Below, piece after piece: positions 25,259-34,379 of a stretch of DNA of 64,000 bases. The notes below the pieces were generated by a model. It was not told the origin of the DNA, ran no database searches, and worked only from the letters and a program-made list of their open reading frames with translations. Within the stretch, counting starts at the first letter, position 1; each line of letters begins with the position of its first letter. The stretch spans positions 2,604,001 through 2,668,000 of the forward strand of contig NZ_CP157278.1 of NCBI RefSeq assembly GCF_040026395.1. Direction: 5' to 3'. The DNA comes from Pedobacter lusitanus (GTDB taxonomy: Bacteria; Bacteroidota; Bacteroidia; Sphingobacteriales; Sphingobacteriaceae). Made by a program: the position numbers and the translations under genes.

Positions 25259-26680
25259 TTATTGAATACCCTCTTTAGGTTTAGAAAAGTAATAGACAGG
25301 TATACCCGCAAGCATAATTAACACTCCCCAGCCGCAAGTACTAAACTTGGTTATCAGCAAGGCGACACAGATCGCTGCAGCAACGATCATATACAAAGCA
25401 GGTAAAACCGGATAACCAAAGGCTTTATAAGGACGAACAGTATCAGGTTGTTTTTTTCTTAAGATAAAAATTCCGTAAATAGTCAGAATATAAAAGATCA
25501 TGACAATGATGACCACATAATCCAGTAAGTCCCCGTATTTCCCGGTCAGACACAGAAAAGACGCCCAGATACACTGGAACCACAAAGCCCACCCCGGTAC
25601 ACTGGATTTATTCAGTTCAGCTGCTTTCTTAAAAAACAGCCCATCCTTAGCCATGGTATAATAAACCCTTGCCCCGGCCATAATTAAACCATTATTACAG
25701 GCAAAAGTAGAAATCATGATCATAACTGCAATAGTTATCGTACCTACATCTCCAAAAATATATTGAGCGGCAGCCACCGCAACACGGTCAGATTTTGCAA
25801 AAGCAATCTCATTTAAAGGCATTACAGAGATATACATCAGATTTGCAGAAATATAAATTACACTCACAATGAAAGTTCCGAAAAACAAACTCAGTCCTAC
25901 ATTACGCTCAGGTTTTTTGATCTCGCCGGCAATAAAAGTTACGCCAACCCAGGCATCACTTGAAAACAGAGATCCTACCATTGCAGCCGCAATTCCCGAA
26001 AGCAGGGCAGTACCACCAATAGATACCCATGAACCATGCTGGGCATCAAACGCTCTTGTATTCCAGGCATCCGCCCAGTTTGCGTTCCAGACTTCAGTAT
26101 TTGCAGCAATCAAAAACCCTCCGACAATTAATCCCAGTAAAGAGAATATCTTGATGATGGTCAGAAAGGTCTGCAGCATTTTACTATCCTTCACTCCACG
26201 GCTATTGATGTAAGTCAGCAGAATAATGGTCACAATAGAAACCAGCTGAGCCGCATTCAAATGAAAAGACCCTATACTATATAATATATTGGTATCACTT
26301 AAAGGTTCATAGAGATAGGCTGCAAATTTAGAAAAAGCTACTCCTACTGCTGCAATTGTCCCCGTCTGTATCACAGCAAAGAAACTCCACCCGTATAAAA
26401 ATGCGATCAGTTTATTATAAGCTTCTTTAAGATATACATACTGTCCGCCAGCTTTAGGAAACATGGCACTCAGTTCGCCATAGCTAACCGCAGCAACTAC
26501 AGTCACCAGTCCGGTCAGTACCCAGATCAGGATGAGCCAGCCGGCAGAGCCTACCTGTCTTGCAATATCAGCACTTACTATAAATATACCAGAGCCGATC
26601 ATGGAGCCTACAACAAGCATGGTTCCGTCTAAAAGGCCAAGTTCTCTCTTAAACGAGGAATCCTGAATTTCTTTGTTCAT
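25259..26680 (-). CDS. APC superfamily amino acid permease
   Basis: A 473-residue inner-membrane amino acid/polyamine/organocation transporter with about 12 membrane segments. The first helix has the unwound substrate-site motif GSMIGSGIFIVSADIARQ. It is closer to the LAT/serine-threonine exchanger-like branch (GGQYVYLKEAYNK, GWSFFAVIQTGTIAAVGVAFSKF) than to the two tandem permeases at 29-32 kb. The substrate is unknown. It is monocistronic, with the long-stem terminator just after its stop and a leader ending CCAACCAAACC before the ATG. Confidence 0.88.
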   Translation of the reverse strand: MNKEIQDSSFKRELGLLDGTMLVVGSMIGSGIFIVSADIARQVGSAGWLILIWVLTGLVTVVAAVSYGELSAMFPKAGGQYVYLKEAYNKLIAFLYGWSFFAVIQTGTIAAVGVAFSKFAAYLYEPLSDTNILYSIGSFHLNAAQLVSIVTIILLTYINSRGVKDSKMLQTFLTIIKIFSLLGLIVGGFLIAANTEVWNANWADAWNTRAFDAQHGSWVSIGGTALLSGIAAAMVGSLFSSDAWVGVTFIAGEIKKPERNVGLSLFFGTFIVSVIYISANLMYISVMPLNEIAFAKSDRVAVAAAQYIFGDVGTITIAVMIMISTFACNNGLIMAGARVYYTMAKDGLFFKKAAELNKSSVPGWALWFQCIWASFLCLTGKYGDLLDYVVIIVMIFYILTIYGIFILRKKQPDTVRPYKAFGYPVLPALYMIVAAAICVALLITKFSTCGWGVLIMLAGIPVYYFSKPKEGIQ

Positions 26681-26898
26681 TTTTGGTTTGGTTGGTTGAT
26701 TTTTTTAATCCGTTACGGATGGTTTGTAATCGCTAATATATTTAAATTATCAAAACAATTTATGCTAAAATACCTCGGCACAACTATATTGTAAATATCT
26801 CAGCCTTACACGATTAATTTGGCAATGTCAGAAACTCTCTTTATTTTGTATAACGACATAATGTGCCATCTACCCGAGAAACCAAATTTAAACAACAT

Positions 26899-29151
26899 AT
26901 GATTTTTTTACAGCAGAATTTAATTTACTTCATCCCCCTATTTGGCCTTATTGGGATACTGGTTATGGCCTTCCAAAGTGCCTGGGTTACCCGGCAGGAA
27001 GCAGGAGACAAAAACATGAATGAACTTGCAGGTTATATAGCAGACGGAGCTATGGCCTTTTTAAAAGCAGAATGGAAAGTTCTCAGTTATTTTGTAATTA
27101 TTGCCGGCATATTACTCGCATGGTCCGGCACTCTGACCGGCAGTGCCGCCAGCCCGATTCACTCCAGTCCGATAATCGCTATAGCATTTTTAATAGGTGC
27201 AGTATTTTCAGCCTTTGCAGGTTATTTAGGAATGCGTATCGCTACCAAGGCTAATGTCAGAACCACACAGGCAGCCAGAACAAGTTTAGCGCAGGCATTA
27301 AAAGTTTCTTTCAGAGGTGGTACAGTAATGGGCTTTGGCGTTGCCGGATTAGCTATACTGGGTTTAGGAACCTTATTTATTATTTTGTATCATACATTTG
27401 TACATCCAGGAGCGCCGGCATCAACAGCCGAATTAAAAAAGACTATAGAAGTTCTGGCAGGCTTTTCATTAGGAGCAGAAAGTATTGCCCTGTTTGCCAG
27501 AGTTGGCGGAGGAATTTATACCAAAGCAGCTGACGTAGGTGCCGACCTTGTTGGAAAAGTAGAAGCAGGAATTCCTGAAGACGATGTACGGAATCCGGCG
27601 ACCATCGCAGATAACGTTGGTGACAACGTTGGTGACGTAGCGGGTATGGGGGCCGATCTATTCGGTTCATATGTAGCTACAATTCTGGCAACTATGGTTC
27701 TGGGACAGGAAATTGTTTCTAAAGACCTGTTTGGAGGGATGGCCCCGGTATTACTGCCTATGCTGATTGCCGGTCTGGGACTGGTATTCTCTATCGTTGC
27801 CTCCCTGTTTGTTAAAATTACCAAAGAAACTGATAGCGTACAAAGTGCTTTAAACATAGGTAACTGGCTATCAATAGTACTGACAGCTATTGCTTCATTT
27901 TTTGCCGTTCGCTGGTTATTACCTCCGGTCATGTCTATCCGTGGCTTTGAATTCACATCTTTATCTGTTTATTATGCGATATTAATCGGCCTGCTTGTAG
28001 GTACACTAATGAGTCTGATTACAGAATATTATACCGCTATGGGCAATCGTCCGGTAAACTCTATTATCCAGCAGTCCTCAACAGGTCATGCAACCAATAT
28101 TATTGGTGGTCTTTCAGTAGGGATGGAGTCTACAGTATTACCGATTCTGGTACTTGCTGCCGGTATATATGCCTCTTATTATTTTGCCGGTTTCTATGGC
28201 GTGGCCATTGCCGCAGCCGGTATGATGGCTACTACAGCAATGCAACTGGCTATTGACGCATTCGGACCGATTGCTGATAATGCAGGCGGGATTGCAGAAA
28301 TGAGTGGATTGCCAAAAGAAGTCAGAGAAAGAACAGATATGCTGGATGCAGTAGGAAATACCACAGCTGCTACGGGAAAAGGTTTTGCGATTGCCTCAGC
28401 AGCGTTGACATCTCTTGCACTTTTTGCTGCATTCGCAGGAATTTCAGGTATTACAGCTATTGACATCTATAAAGCAAATGTCCTTGCCGGGTTATTTGTA
28501 GGCGGCATGATTCCTTTTATCTTTTCTTCCTTGTGTATTGCCGCGGTAGGCCGTGCAGCGATGGCTATGGTACAGGAAGTGAGGAGACAGTTTAAAGAAA
28601 TTCCAGGGATCATGGAGTATAAAGCTAAACCTGAGTATGAAAAATGCGTAGCTATTTCAACCGAGGCCTCTATCCGCGAGATGATGCTTCCCGGAGCAAT
28701 AGCCTTAATTGCCCCTATAATTGTTGGTTTTACTTTTGGACCAGAAGTATTGGGAGGATTACTTGCAGGAGTAACAGTTTCTGGTGTATTGATGGGAATA
28801 TTCCAGTCCAATGCAGGCGGAGCATGGGATAATGCAAAAAAATCCTTTGAAAAAGGAGTTATGGTTGCAGGGAAAATGGAATATAAAGGTTCAGATCCTC
28901 ATAAAGCATCCGTAACAGGAGATACTGTAGGAGATCCTTTTAAAGATACCTCAGGCCCGTCAATGAATATCCTTATCAAGCTGATGTCTATTGTTTCATT
29001 GATTATTGCCCCTCATATCGCTGTCGGAATCAGCAATCCCGGCACAACAGAGATCAGAAAAGAAATACAAATCAGTAAATCGACAGATTCTAAAGGAAAA
29101 ATCAAAATAGATACAGTTAAAAACGTAACAGACACCCTTGTTCACCCCTGA
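26899..29151 (+). CDS. hppA: Membrane-bound ion-translocating pyrophosphatase
   Basis: A 750-residue, roughly 16-helix pump that couples pyrophosphate hydrolysis to H+ and/or Na+ export. Catalytic signatures are [18 protein letters not shown] (about 225-242) and [30 protein letters not shown] has Ala where K+-independent enzymes carry Lys, so it should be the K+-dependent type. Many of these pump Na+, but the ion cannot be fixed from this alone. ATG 26899 is preferred over GTG 26863, since a near -7 element (TTATTTTG, 26841-26848) sits just upstream. After the last helix there is an extra hydrophilic tail of about 40 residues ([17 protein letters not shown]). Confidence 0.92.
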   Translation: MIFLQQNLIYFIPLFGLIGILVMAFQSAWVTRQEAGDKNMNELAGYIADGAMAFLKAEWKVLSYFVIIAGILLAWSGTLTGSAASPIHSSPIIAIAFLIGAVFSAFAGYLGMRIATKANVRTTQAARTSLAQALKVSFRGGTVMGFGVAGLAILGLGTLFIILYHTFVHPGAPASTAELKKTIEVLAGFSLGAESIALFARVGGGIYTKAADVGADLVGKVEAGIPEDDVRNPATIADNVGDNVGDVAGMGADLFGSYVATILATMVLGQEIVSKDLFGGMAPVLLPMLIAGLGLVFSIVASLFVKITKETDSVQSALNIGNWLSIVLTAIASFFAVRWLLPPVMSIRGFEFTSLSVYYAILIGLLVGTLMSLITEYYTAMGNRPVNSIIQQSSTGHATNIIGGLSVGMESTVLPILVLAAGIYASYYFAGFYGVAIAAAGMMATTAMQLAIDAFGPIADNAGGIAEMSGLPKEVRERTDMLDAVGNTTAATGKGFAIASAALTSLALFAAFAGISGITAIDIYKANVLAGLFVGGMIPFIFSSLCIAAVGRAAMAMVQEVRRQFKEIPGIMEYKAKPEYEKCVAISTEASIREMMLPGAIALIAPIIVGFTFGPEVLGGLLAGVTVSGVLMGIFQSNAGGAWDNAKKSFEKGVMVAGKMEYKGSDPHKASVTGDTVGDPFKDTSGPSMNILIKLMSIVSLIIAPHIAVGISNPGTTEIRKEIQISKSTDSKGKIKIDTVKNVTDTLVHP

Positions 29152-29171
29152 TTAAGCCATATATTGTTCTG

Positions 29172-29210
29172 AATAAAAGGGATTTCCCACGATAATCCCT
29201 TTTATTTTTT
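29172..29210 (+). terminator. Terminator after pyrophosphatase gene
   Basis: Stem AATAAAAGGGA / TCCCTTTTATT followed by T6, 20 bases after the hppA stop. A nearly identical copy lies at 30850-30888. Confidence 0.8.
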
Positions 29211-29223
29211 AATATATTTTAGT

Positions 29224-29231
29224 TAGGTTTG
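29224..29231 (+). promoter_or_regulatory. -7 promoter element, first tandem permease
   Basis: TAGGTTTG, an exact TAnnTTTG match 53 bases before the ATG, conserved in the second copy at 30902-30909. Confidence 0.55.
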
Positions 29232-29283
29232 GTTTGAACTAACCTTACTCTAAAATAAAACAACTTAACGATCAAACTAATCT

Positions 29284-30750
29284 ATGTTATTTAAAAAATC
29301 TATCCCACAACTATTAGCCGAGGCTAATGAAAGTGGCGAGGGCACCTTAAAACGTACCCTAACCAGCTTCAATCTGGTAGCCTTAGGCGTTGGTGCTATC
29401 ATTGGTGCAGGATTATTTTCCCTTACAGGTATCGCAGCGGCTGATAATGCCGGACCAGCTGTTATACTTTCCTTTATCATCGCTGCAGTAGGTTGTGGTT
29501 TCGCAGGTCTTTGTTACGCAGAATTTGCTTCTATGATTCCCGTTGCCGGAAGTGCCTATACTTACTCTTATGCCACTATGGGAGAATTTATGGCCTGGAT
29601 CATTGGCTGGGATTTAGTACTCGAATATGCTTTGGGATCGGCTACCGTAGCCTCAAGCTGGTCACAGTATTTTTCGCAGTTTCTGCTGGAATTCGGTATA
29701 CATTTCCCGACCAACCTGTTACATGGTCCCTGGGAAGGCGGTATTGTCAATCTGCCCGCAATAATAATTGTGTGTCTGTTATCACTGTTACTGATGAAAG
29801 GTACCAAAGACTCCTCAACTGTAAATAACATTCTGGTAATTGTAAAAGTATCAGTAGTATTGATATTCATAGCTCTGGGATGGAGTTTCATCAATCCTGT
29901 CAATCATCATCCGTTTGTACCTGTTAACTTAGGTGAAGAAGCAGTAAAATCCGGAACCAAGGGTTTCTTTGAATTCTTTGCAAGTGATGATTTCGGACAT
30001 TATGGAATCAGTGGTATTTTACGTGGAGCAGGAGTTGTATTCTTTGCCTTTATCGGTTTTGATGCCGTAAGTACTGCAGCACAGGAAGCTAAAAACCCAC
30101 AAAAAGGAATGCCTATTGGTATTATCGGTTCACTCGTTGTGTGTACCTTATTATATGTATTATTCTCTTATGTAATGACAGGGCTGGAAAACTACACCAA
30201 ATTTGCAGGTGATGCCAAACCAGTTGCTACAGCTTTTGCACAAACAGGATATACTTTCTTAAACCGCTTTTTAATGATTGCGATCCTGGCTGGTTATACC
30301 TCAGTTATCCTGGTCCTGTTATTAGGTCAAAGCCGTGTATTTTACAGCATGAGTAAAGACGGTTTATTACCAAAAGTATTTTCAGAACTGCATCCTAAAA
30401 ACCAGACACCATGGAAAACCAATCTTGCGTTTATGGTTTTCGTGAGTCTTTTTGCAGGTTTTGTTCCTGTTTCAGACTTAGGCCATATGGTGAGCATCGG
30501 TACTTTATTTGCCTTCTCACTGGTTTGCATCGGCGTACTGATCTTAAGAAAAACAGATCCTGACCTGGACAGACCTTTCCGTACACCATGGGTTCCACTG
30601 GTTCCTATCATGGGTATTATCGTTTGTGTGCTGATGATGGCTTCATTACCTATCGTTAGCTGGGAGCGTTTAGCTATCTGGATGGCACTGGGCGTAATCA
30701 TTTACCTGGCGTACAGCAAAAAACACAGTAAAATCAGAAATCAGGCATAA
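29284..30750 (+). CDS. APC family amino acid permease, tandem copy 1
   Basis: A 488-residue inner-membrane permease of the cationic amino acid transporter-like branch. Residues 30-60 (NLVALGVGAIIGAGLFSLTG) hold the substrate-binding glycine-rich break of helix 1. FFAFIGFDAVSTAAQEAKNPQKGMP near 260 is the conserved helix-6 region of this branch. It is nearly identical to the next gene (same start MLFKKSIPQLLAEANESGEG and long identical blocks), and the flanking terminator and promoter are duplicated too. The specific amino acid is unknown. Confidence 0.9.
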   Translation: MLFKKSIPQLLAEANESGEGTLKRTLTSFNLVALGVGAIIGAGLFSLTGIAAADNAGPAVILSFIIAAVGCGFAGLCYAEFASMIPVAGSAYTYSYATMGEFMAWIIGWDLVLEYALGSATVASSWSQYFSQFLLEFGIHFPTNLLHGPWEGGIVNLPAIIIVCLLSLLLMKGTKDSSTVNNILVIVKVSVVLIFIALGWSFINPVNHHPFVPVNLGEEAVKSGTKGFFEFFASDDFGHYGISGILRGAGVVFFAFIGFDAVSTAAQEAKNPQKGMPIGIIGSLVVCTLLYVLFSYVMTGLENYTKFAGDAKPVATAFAQTGYTFLNRFLMIAILAGYTSVILVLLLGQSRVFYSMSKDGLLPKVFSELHPKNQTPWKTNLAFMVFVSLFAGFVPVSDLGHMVSIGTLFAFSLVCIGVLILRKTDPDLDRPFRTPWVPLVPIMGIIVCVLMMASLPIVSWERLAIWMALGVIIYLAYSKKHSKIRNQA

Positions 30751-30816
30751 AAGAGGTTCAAACCCATAAAAGCCTGATCGCAGAGGGCCATCGCCAGCAT
30801 ATAAATGCTATCTGCG
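30740..30816 (+). other. Two stem-loops between the tandem permeases
   Basis: ATCAGGC (30740-30746) pairs with GCCTGAT (30772-30778) across the permease stop codon, with an inner GGTT/AACC. Next, CGCAGA (30779-30784) pairs with TCTGCG (30811-30816), with an inner AGCAT/ATGCT. Neither is present in the equivalent spacer before copy 1. Confidence 0.45.
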
Positions 30817-30849
30817 TGAAAGACAAAAAGTTAATAGTTAATTATATTG

Positions 30850-30888
30850 AATAAAAGGGATTTTCAACGAGAATCCCTTTTATTTTTT
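30850..30888 (+). terminator. Duplicated terminator before second permease
   Basis: Stem AATAAAAGGGA / TCCCTTTTATT plus T6. This is the same hairpin as at 29172-29210 with a slightly altered loop, so it belongs to the duplicated segment. Confidence 0.75.
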
Positions 30889-30901
30889 AATATATTTTAA
30901 T

Positions 30902-30909
30902 TAGGTTTG
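30902..30909 (+). promoter_or_regulatory. -7 promoter element, second tandem permease
   Basis: TAGGTTTG, an exact match to TAnnTTTG, 57 bases before the ATG; conserved with copy 1 although nearby bases differ. Confidence 0.55.
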
Positions 30910-30965
30910 AGATTGAATTAACCCTATTCCCAAAAACAAAACAATCTTAACTATCAAACTAATTT

Positions 30966-32450
30966 ATGTTATTTAAAAAATCTATCCCACAACTATTAGC
31001 TGAGGCAAATGAGAGTGGTGAGGGCACACTAAAACGTTCCCTATCCAGTTTCAATTTGGTAGCCCTGGGTGTTGGTGCTATTATTGGTGCAGGATTATTT
31101 TCCCTTACAGGTATCGCAGCGGCTGATAATGCCGGACCAGCTGTCATACTTTCCTTTATCATTGCTGCAGTAGGTTGTGGTTTCGCAGGTCTTTGCTATG
31201 CAGAATTTGCTTCTATGATTCCCGTTGCCGGAAGTGCCTATACTTACTCTTATGCTACTATGGGAGAATTTATGGCCTGGATTATTGGCTGGGATTTAGT
31301 ACTCGAATATGCTTTAAGTGCTGCTACAGTAGCTTCCAGCTGGTCACAGTACTTTTCACAATTTCTATTAGAGTTTGGTATTGAGTTTCCGCAGAAATTT
31401 TTACATGGTCCCTGGGAAGGTGGTATTGTTAATATCCCTGCCATTGTAATTGTCATTCTGTTATCTCTGTTACTGATGAAGGGAACCAAAGACTCTTCTG
31501 CTGTAAATAACATTCTGGTAATTGTAAAAGTATCAGTGGTATTGATATTTATTGCTTTAGGATGGAGCTTCATTAATCCTGCCAATCATCATCCGTTTAT
31601 TCCTGTTAACGCAGGCGAAGAAGCTGTAAAAGCAGGAACCAAAGGTTTCTTTGAATTCTTTTCGAGTGATGAATTCGGACATTTCGGTATCAGTGGTGTA
31701 TTGCGGGGTGCAGGTGTGGTTTTCTTTGCCTTTATTGGTTTTGATGCCGTAAGTACAGCAGCGCAGGAAGCTAAAAACCCTCAAAAAGGGATGCCGGTTG
31801 GTATTATCGGTTCGCTGGTTGTATGTACCTTATTATATGTATTATTCTCTTATGTAATGACGGGACTGGAAAACTACACCAAATTTGCAGGTGATGCCAA
31901 ACCAGTTGCTACAGCTTTTGCACAAACAGGATATACTTTCTTAAACCGCTTTTTAATGATTGCCATTCTTGCAGGTTATACTTCGGTAATCCTGGTGATG
32001 CTGTTAGGACAAAGCCGTGTATTCTACAGTATGAGTAAAGATGGTTTATTACCTAAAATATTCTCTGAACTTCACCCAAAAAATCAGACCCCCTGGAAAA
32101 CCAATCTGGTTTTCATGGTTTTTGTAAGTATTTTCACAGGATTCGTACCTGTTTCTGATTTAGGCCATATGGTGAGTATAGGTACTTTATTTGCCTTCTC
32201 GCTGGTTTGTATCGGTGTATTGATTTTAAGAAAAACTAATCCGGAACTGGAAAGACCTTTCCGCACACCATGGGTTCCTTTGATTCCTATATTAGGTATT
32301 GTGGTATGTGTACTGATGATGGCCTCATTACCTATTGTTAGCTGGGAGCGTTTAGCTATCTGGATGGCACTGGGTGTAGTCATTTACTATGCTTACAGTA
32401 AAAAACACAGTAAAATCAGAAATGACTATCATAACAGCTTATCAAAGTAA
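30966..32450 (+). CDS. APC family amino acid permease, tandem copy 2
   Basis: A 494-residue paralogue of the preceding permease, co-linear over its full length. Differences cluster in the loop near residues 135-150 (FGIEFPQKFLHGPWEGG against FGIHFPTNLLHGPWEGG), in a second loop near residues 210-235 and at the C-terminus (NDYHNSLSK extension). Membrane segments and the GFDAVSTAAQEAKNPQKGMP motif are unchanged. Many codons differ silently, so the duplication is not very recent. The pair may differ in substrate preference or expression, which the sequence does not show. A 58-bp palindromic terminator follows. Confidence 0.9.
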   Translation: MLFKKSIPQLLAEANESGEGTLKRSLSSFNLVALGVGAIIGAGLFSLTGIAAADNAGPAVILSFIIAAVGCGFAGLCYAEFASMIPVAGSAYTYSYATMGEFMAWIIGWDLVLEYALSAATVASSWSQYFSQFLLEFGIEFPQKFLHGPWEGGIVNIPAIVIVILLSLLLMKGTKDSSAVNNILVIVKVSVVLIFIALGWSFINPANHHPFIPVNAGEEAVKAGTKGFFEFFSSDEFGHFGISGVLRGAGVVFFAFIGFDAVSTAAQEAKNPQKGMPVGIIGSLVVCTLLYVLFSYVMTGLENYTKFAGDAKPVATAFAQTGYTFLNRFLMIAILAGYTSVILVMLLGQSRVFYSMSKDGLLPKIFSELHPKNQTPWKTNLVFMVFVSIFTGFVPVSDLGHMVSIGTLFAFSLVCIGVLILRKTNPELERPFRTPWVPLIPILGIVVCVLMMASLPIVSWERLAIWMALGVVIYYAYSKKHSKIRNDYHNSLSK

Positions 32451-32458
32451 GCTTTCCT

Positions 32459-32516
32459 TAAAATGAATATAACAAAAAAGCCACTTATAAGTGGCTTTTT
32501 TGTTATATTCATTTTA
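32459..32516. terminator. 58-bp perfect palindrome acting as terminator
   Basis: Every base from 32459 to 32516 pairs with its mirror position (centre between 32487 and 32488; core AAAAAAGCCACTTA/TAAGTGGCTTTTTT). It ends 20 bases before the marC ATG, so it separates the permease and marC transcripts. Confidence 0.8.
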
Positions 32517-32536
32517 CATTTACACAAAAATATACC

Positions 32537-33103
32537 ATGGAATTCAATCTAAGTCAAATACTCTCCACCTCAATGGTTTTGTTCGCTATCATTGATATAT
32601 TAGGTGCTATTCCCGTGGTTATTCAATTGCGAAGTAAAGCAGGTCATATCGAATCAGAAAAAGCAACCCTTGTGGCAACCTGTCTGATGATTATTTTCCT
32701 TTTTGTCGGAGAAACCCTGTTAAAAGTTATCGGCCTTGACGTCGCATCTTTTGCTATTGCAGGTTCCCTGGTAATTTTTTGTATTGCCATGGAAATGGTT
32801 CTCGGACTGACCCTCTTTCATGAAGATGCACCCGAGACAGTTTCTATTGTACCATTGGCTTTCCCACTTATCGCCGGTGCCGGAACCATGACGACCCTGC
32901 TTTCATTAAAAACTGAATATGCAACCCAGAATATTATCGTAGGAATTCTGATTAATATGATGTTCGTTTATATCGTGCTTAAAAATACTGAGCGTTTAGA
33001 GAAGCTTTTCGGAAAGTCCGGATTAAACGTACTGAGAAAGGCATTTGGAGTAATCTTACTGGCTATCGCTATTAAACTGTTCAGAAGTAATACAGGCTTA
33101 TAG
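32537..33103 (+). CDS. MarC family membrane protein
   Basis: A 188-residue integral inner-membrane protein with six predicted helices. PLAFPLIAGAGTMTTLLSL (about 110-128) is the hallmark of the MarC/UPF0056 family. E. coli MarC was once linked to multiple antibiotic resistance, but that role is not supported, and the transported compound is unknown. It is flanked by a palindromic terminator upstream and a bidirectional one downstream, so it is a single-gene unit. Confidence 0.88.
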   Translation: MEFNLSQILSTSMVLFAIIDILGAIPVVIQLRSKAGHIESEKATLVATCLMIIFLFVGETLLKVIGLDVASFAIAGSLVIFCIAMEMVLGLTLFHEDAPETVSIVPLAFPLIAGAGTMTTLLSLKTEYATQNIIVGILINMMFVYIVLKNTERLEKLFGKSGLNVLRKAFGVILLAIAIKLFRSNTGL

Positions 33104-33132
33104 TCCGTATTTATAAAAATCAGACTATTAAA

Positions 33133-33161
33133 AAAGGGCCGTCTTTAACAGATGGCCCTTT
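33133..33161. terminator. Bidirectional terminator between marC and methyltransferase gene
   Basis: A 12-bp stem AAAGGGCCGTCT / AGATGGCCCTTT with one G-T wobble and a 5-base loop. It has an A run on the left and a T run on the right, between convergent genes. Confidence 0.75.
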
Positions 33162-33181
33162 ATAACTTTAGTAAAAAAAAC

Positions 33182-34348
33182 CTAATCTTTTTTAATCAGC
33201 CTTGCGACAAACATCGTATCAGCTTTATCACTGTACCCCGTAATACTCTGCATACTTTCCAGAGTTAGTGGCAAATTTCCGGTAAGATGAGCGATGACAT
33301 CTTCATTTTCCTTTTTGAATACAGAACAGGTAATATAAATCAGAGGTTTACCAGGTTTAAGATATTTCACCACACGCTCGGCAATACCTTTCTGCAGTTT
33401 AGAAAAATAATCTATTCTGTGCGCATCAAAGTGAACCAGCATTTCCGGGGTTCTGCCCCAGGTTCCGGATCCGGTACATGGTGCATCCAGAATAATCCCG
33501 TCAAACTCATAATCATGTAAGTCCTGTTCATTATTCTGTAACAGATCAAGAACTTTTTTATGATATTTCTTAATGCCGGCAGCCTGAAAACGCTCATCCA
33601 GATTATGCAAACTATTCTCTCTTACATCACTAACCAGTAATTCGATTTTAGGCTCCATATCATGAAGCAGAAGAGACTTTCCGCCAGAGGCAGCACAACA
33701 GTCCCACCAGTAATCATAAGTCTTTGGAGCGAAGAATTCGCCTGTTTTCTGAGAAGATAAATCCTGCACCTGATAATACTGGTCCTCAGGTAATAGTTTT
33801 TCCAGCTTTGTTCCGTTAGGCAGGGCCAGCGTTTGATCACTGATTTCCCTGACCGCAACTTCAGCTGCAACCAGCAGATCAAAGATCTTTTGGTGATGTG
33901 CAGGTTTAATCCGCAGGAATAAATCAGGCTGAATAAAAAAAGACTGGAGAAACTCCGTCAGATCTATCCCTTCCGACAACTCAGCACCAAAAGAAAAAAC
34001 ATCAGTCAGCTTAAATTTAGGAAAAGCATCCTCAATCAGTTTTAATTTTGCCTGTACAGGTAAAAGCATCTGCTCTTTAAACTGCGGCAGATATTCATTG
34101 ATAACCAGACTTTCAGTTTGATTACACAGGAAATCTGCAATAGCAAGACGCAATAATTGTTTTTCCTTTTTTAACGCCTGGCCTAAACGGAAATAGCTAT
34201 ACAGATACCTGGTTGCCCAGCGTCTGTCTGAAGAGCCCATTTGCTTGTGCTGTTTGAAATAAGTAAACAGAAATCTGTGCAAAGGTAAAACCCCATCATA
34301 TTGCTTAAAGACATCCTCAAAGGAACGTATCTGATATTCTAATTTCAT
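33182..34348 (-). CDS. RsmB/NOP2-type RNA m5C methyltransferase
   Basis: A 388-residue SAM-dependent RNA cytosine-C5 methyltransferase. The N-terminal 150 residues are a helical NusB-like or RNA-binding region (LHRFLFTYFKQHKQMGSSDRRWATRYLYSYF). The Rossmann domain has CCAASGGKSLLLHD (near 212), motif IV DAPCTGSGTWGRTPE (near 286) and motif VI TCSVFKKENEDV with the nucleophile Cys near 341. The site modified is probably rRNA, by analogy with RsmB. It is the last gene of a minus-strand run, 31 bases after the lipoprotein gene. Confidence 0.88.
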   Translation of the reverse strand: MKLEYQIRSFEDVFKQYDGVLPLHRFLFTYFKQHKQMGSSDRRWATRYLYSYFRLGQALKKEKQLLRLAIADFLCNQTESLVINEYLPQFKEQMLLPVQAKLKLIEDAFPKFKLTDVFSFGAELSEGIDLTEFLQSFFIQPDLFLRIKPAHHQKIFDLLVAAEVAVREISDQTLALPNGTKLEKLLPEDQYYQVQDLSSQKTGEFFAPKTYDYWWDCCAASGGKSLLLHDMEPKIELLVSDVRENSLHNLDERFQAAGIKKYHKKVLDLLQNNEQDLHDYEFDGIILDAPCTGSGTWGRTPEMLVHFDAHRIDYFSKLQKGIAERVVKYLKPGKPLIYITCSVFKKENEDVIAHLTGNLPLTLESMQSITGYSDKADTMFVARLIKKD

Positions 34349-34379
34349 TTAGTGTCTGTTGATTTTCGGCAGATACAAC

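Noticed and set aside
30755..30765. GGTTCAAACCC, which looks like a tRNA T-arm
   Set aside because: No acceptor, D or anticodon stems can be formed around it; it is the inner part of a stem-loop across a stop codon.
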